Below, piece by piece: positions 6,500 to 8,023 of a stretch of DNA of 8,023 bases. The stretch is from Candidatus Omnitrophota bacterium (lineage in GTDB: Bacteria; Omnitrophota; Gorgyraeia; JABMQH01). The first letter of the stretch is position 1. Each line of letters begins with the position of its first letter. Made by a program: the position numbers and the translations under genes. The notes beneath the pieces were generated by a model. That model was not told the DNA's origin, did no database searches, and saw nothing but the letters and a program-made list of their open reading frames with translations. The stretch spans positions 1 through 8,023 of the forward strand of contig JAPLLL010000140.1 in assembly GCA_026387595.1 (NCBI GenBank), given 5' to 3'.

Positions 6500-7702
6500 A
6501 TGCCGCTATATGAATATTCCGCAAAAGACCAGTCCGGCAAAAGCTTAAAAGGGACCATAGAGGCAAAGGACAGGGCAGCGCTCCTTGAAAAATTGCGCAA
6601 CGAAAACCTGATCATCCTTTCGGTCGCAGAGGCCGCAGCCAAGAAGACAAAGATGAAGGGCGGCAGGATAGGTATAGACGATCTTGTTGTATTTTCCCGG
6701 CAGCTCGCGACCATGGTAGACGCCGGGATCCCGATCCTCGGAAGCCTGGATGTCCTGACGCAGCAGGCAGAGAGCAAGGCGTTTAAAGACGTGCTCGCCA
6801 GGATAAAAAGCGATGTTGAGGTCGGCCAGAGCCTTTCAAGCGCGTTCTCAAAACATCCGAAAGTATTTTCCACGCTGTACATAAGCATGGTAAAGGCGGG
6901 CGAGACAAGCGGCATGCTGGACGAGATCCTGGACAGGCTCGCCACGTATCTGGAAAAAGTTTCAGCCCTTCAGAAAAAAGTAAAATCAGCGCTGGTGTAC
7001 CCGGCTGTCGTGACATGCATGGCCATTGCCATAACGATACTTTTATTCGTGAAGGTCATTCCTGTATTTAAGGATATATTTGCGGGCTTTGGCGCAGAAC
7101 TGCCTGTGCCGACGATGATACTTATAAATATAAGCGATGTTTTCAAAAAATACTATGTCGCCGTTTTTATAGCGCTGGGCATCGCGGGCTTTTTCGGAAA
7201 GCGCTACATCAATACCGAAAGGGGCCGTTTGAAATTCGATCAGCTTTTGCTCAGGCTCCCGGTATTCGGGATGCTGATCAGGAAGGTCGCTGTAAGCAAA
7301 TTCACGCGCACGCTTTCCACCCTTGTTCGAAGCGGTGTTCCTATATTGTCTTCTCTCGAGGTCGTGGCCAAGACCTGCGGCAATAAAGTATTTGAGCTGG
7401 CAGTGGACAAGGTCCGGATGAGCGTACGCGAAGGCGAACAGGTCGCTACTCCGCTTGAGGCAAGCGGCGTTTTCCCGCCGATGGTCGTAAAGATGATAGC
7501 GATAGGGGAACAGACAGGGGAACTTGAAAAAATGCTCGGCAAGATATCCGATTTTTACGATGCGCAGGTGGATGCCGCTGTAAGCGGGCTGACCAGCATA
7601 ATAGAGCCGCTCATCATCGCGTTTTTGGGCATAGTCATAGGTACCATTGTCATCTGCATGTTTTTGCCGATATTTAAGATCTCTACGATCATAAATATGT
7701 AA
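6500..7702 (+). CDS. pilC: Type IV pilus / type II secretion inner-membrane platform protein PilC/GspF
   Basis: Polytopic inner-membrane protein that couples the cytoplasmic ATPases to pilin assembly and retraction. Its 400 residues match the usual length. The N-terminus (MPLYEYSAKDQSGKSLKGTI) is the classic GspF/PilC opening. Two GspF repeats follow: the first with FSRQLATMVDAGIPIL and the MVKAGETSGML motif, the second with FTRTLSTLVRSGVPIL and MIAIGEQTGELEKML. Likely membrane segments lie at about residues 168-195, 219-236 and 367-395, the last after the conserved IIEPLIIAFLG. It begins 2 nt after the upstream ATPase gene with a perfect ribosome site, and a prepilin gene follows. The symbol pilC is chosen because pilT is in the same operon; gspF would be the name if this were a type II secretion system. 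Confidence 0.92.
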   Translation: MPLYEYSAKDQSGKSLKGTIEAKDRAALLEKLRNENLIILSVAEAAAKKTKMKGGRIGIDDLVVFSRQLATMVDAGIPILGSLDVLTQQAESKAFKDVLARIKSDVEVGQSLSSAFSKHPKVFSTLYISMVKAGETSGMLDEILDRLATYLEKVSALQKKVKSALVYPAVVTCMAIAITILLFVKVIPVFKDIFAGFGAELPVPTMILINISDVFKKYYVAVFIALGIAGFFGKRYINTERGRLKFDQLLLRLPVFGMLIRKVAVSKFTRTLSTLVRSGVPILSSLEVVAKTCGNKVFELAVDKVRMSVREGEQVATPLEASGVFPPMVVKMIAIGEQTGELEKMLGKISDFYDAQVDAAVSGLTSIIEPLIIAFLGIVIGTIVICMFLPIFKISTIINM

Positions 7703-7719
7703 TCAATATCAGCATAAAA

Positions 7720-8023
7720 ATGAACAAACGTATTTTTGCTAAAAAGGGCTTTACAGTGGCGGAATCGCTTTTTGCCGCCGCTATCATGGCCTTTACCGCC
7801 ATATGCATGCTGGAGTTATTTATAAATTGCGCATCATGGCTGAGGAAGGGCCGCGAAATAAGCGTTGCGACAGGCCATGCCCAGTATATTATGGAAGAGA
7901 TACGCGGTACTGATTTTACGCAGATCAAATCCAAGGCGGACAGCGCGACCTGGAACTATGATGCCGCCGGCTTGCAGGCAAAAGGGCTTGTGCCTATCAG
8001 CGCTGAGACCGTGAGCACTTCGG
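7720..8023 (+). CDS. Minor type IV prepilin / pseudopilin (PilV/GspI-like), 3'-partial
   Basis: The N-terminus is a class III signal peptide: a short basic leader (KRIFAKKG), predicted prepilin peptidase cleavage between Gly10 and Phe11, mature start FTVAES with the conserved Glu at mature position 5 (Glu15), then a hydrophobic helix to about residue 32. After the helix, ATGHAQYIMEEIRG resembles the segment after the helix in PilV/GspI-type minor pilins. The gene runs off the window after 101 codons, so its length and stop are unknown. It starts 17 nt after the pilC stop; no convincing Shine-Dalgarno precedes the ATG, but this is the only start that preserves the leader. It is expected to be an inner-membrane precursor and then a minor or initiating pilus subunit assembled by the upstream machinery. 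Confidence 0.85.
   Translation, partial: MNKRIFAKKGFTVAESLFAAAIMAFTAICMLELFINCASWLRKGREISVATGHAQYIMEEIRGTDFTQIKSKADSATWNYDAAGLQAKGLVPISAETVSTS

Noticed and set aside
6457..6945. 162-residue open frame on the minus strand
   Set aside because: It is antisense across the ATPase/pilC junction and would conflict with the clear operon structure.

Overview
The window is an 8 kb, roughly 48% GC bacterial stretch with every real gene on the + strand. It holds the 3' part of a radical SAM gene followed by a type IV pilus / type II secretion (T4P/T2S) motor operon. Heavy use of ATA (Ile) and AGG/AGA (Arg) codons, a stand-alone GspE-N-domain gene and intergenic palindromic repeats suggest an uncultured lineage such as Omnitrophota or a neighbouring deep-branching Gram-negative phylum. 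That placement is inference from style and gene order, not proven.

Layout. Positions 3-1373: a radical SAM protein of the TIGR03960 type whose N-terminus lies before the window and which stops early at the C-terminus. Positions 1366-1393: a near-consensus sigma70-type promoter whose -35 box overlaps the radical SAM stop codon. Then pilT (1429-2496), a stand-alone MshEN/GspE-N-domain protein (2498-2953), a palindromic repeat pair (2932-3034), two tandem PilB/GspE-type assembly ATPases (3043-4788 and 4800-6497), the pilC/gspF inner-membrane platform gene (6500-7702), and the start of a minor-pilin/pseudopilin gene (7720 to the window end).

How the genes work together. The two PilB/GspE-like ATPases would power pilin polymerisation through the PilC/GspF platform, PilT would power retraction, and the prepilin at the end is a likely substrate or initiator subunit. 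A retraction ATPase in the same operon favours a type IV pilus over a pure type II secretion system. The small MshEN protein shares its fold with the N-termini of both ATPases and may modulate the motor. Spacings are very short (1 to 17 nt) except for the 89-nt gap holding the palindromic repeats, so one transcript from the promoter near 1390 is likely.

Most noteworthy points: the free-standing MshEN gene; loss of the signature arginine in all three MshEN domains; unequal catalytic-box changes in the two ATPase paralogues; a two-stem palindromic element that also encodes the end of the MshEN protein and sits over the next gene's translation start; and a small GC-rich palindrome flanked by heptamer duplications inside the radical SAM coding region. 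I see no complete novel defence, mobile or RNA-guided system here.
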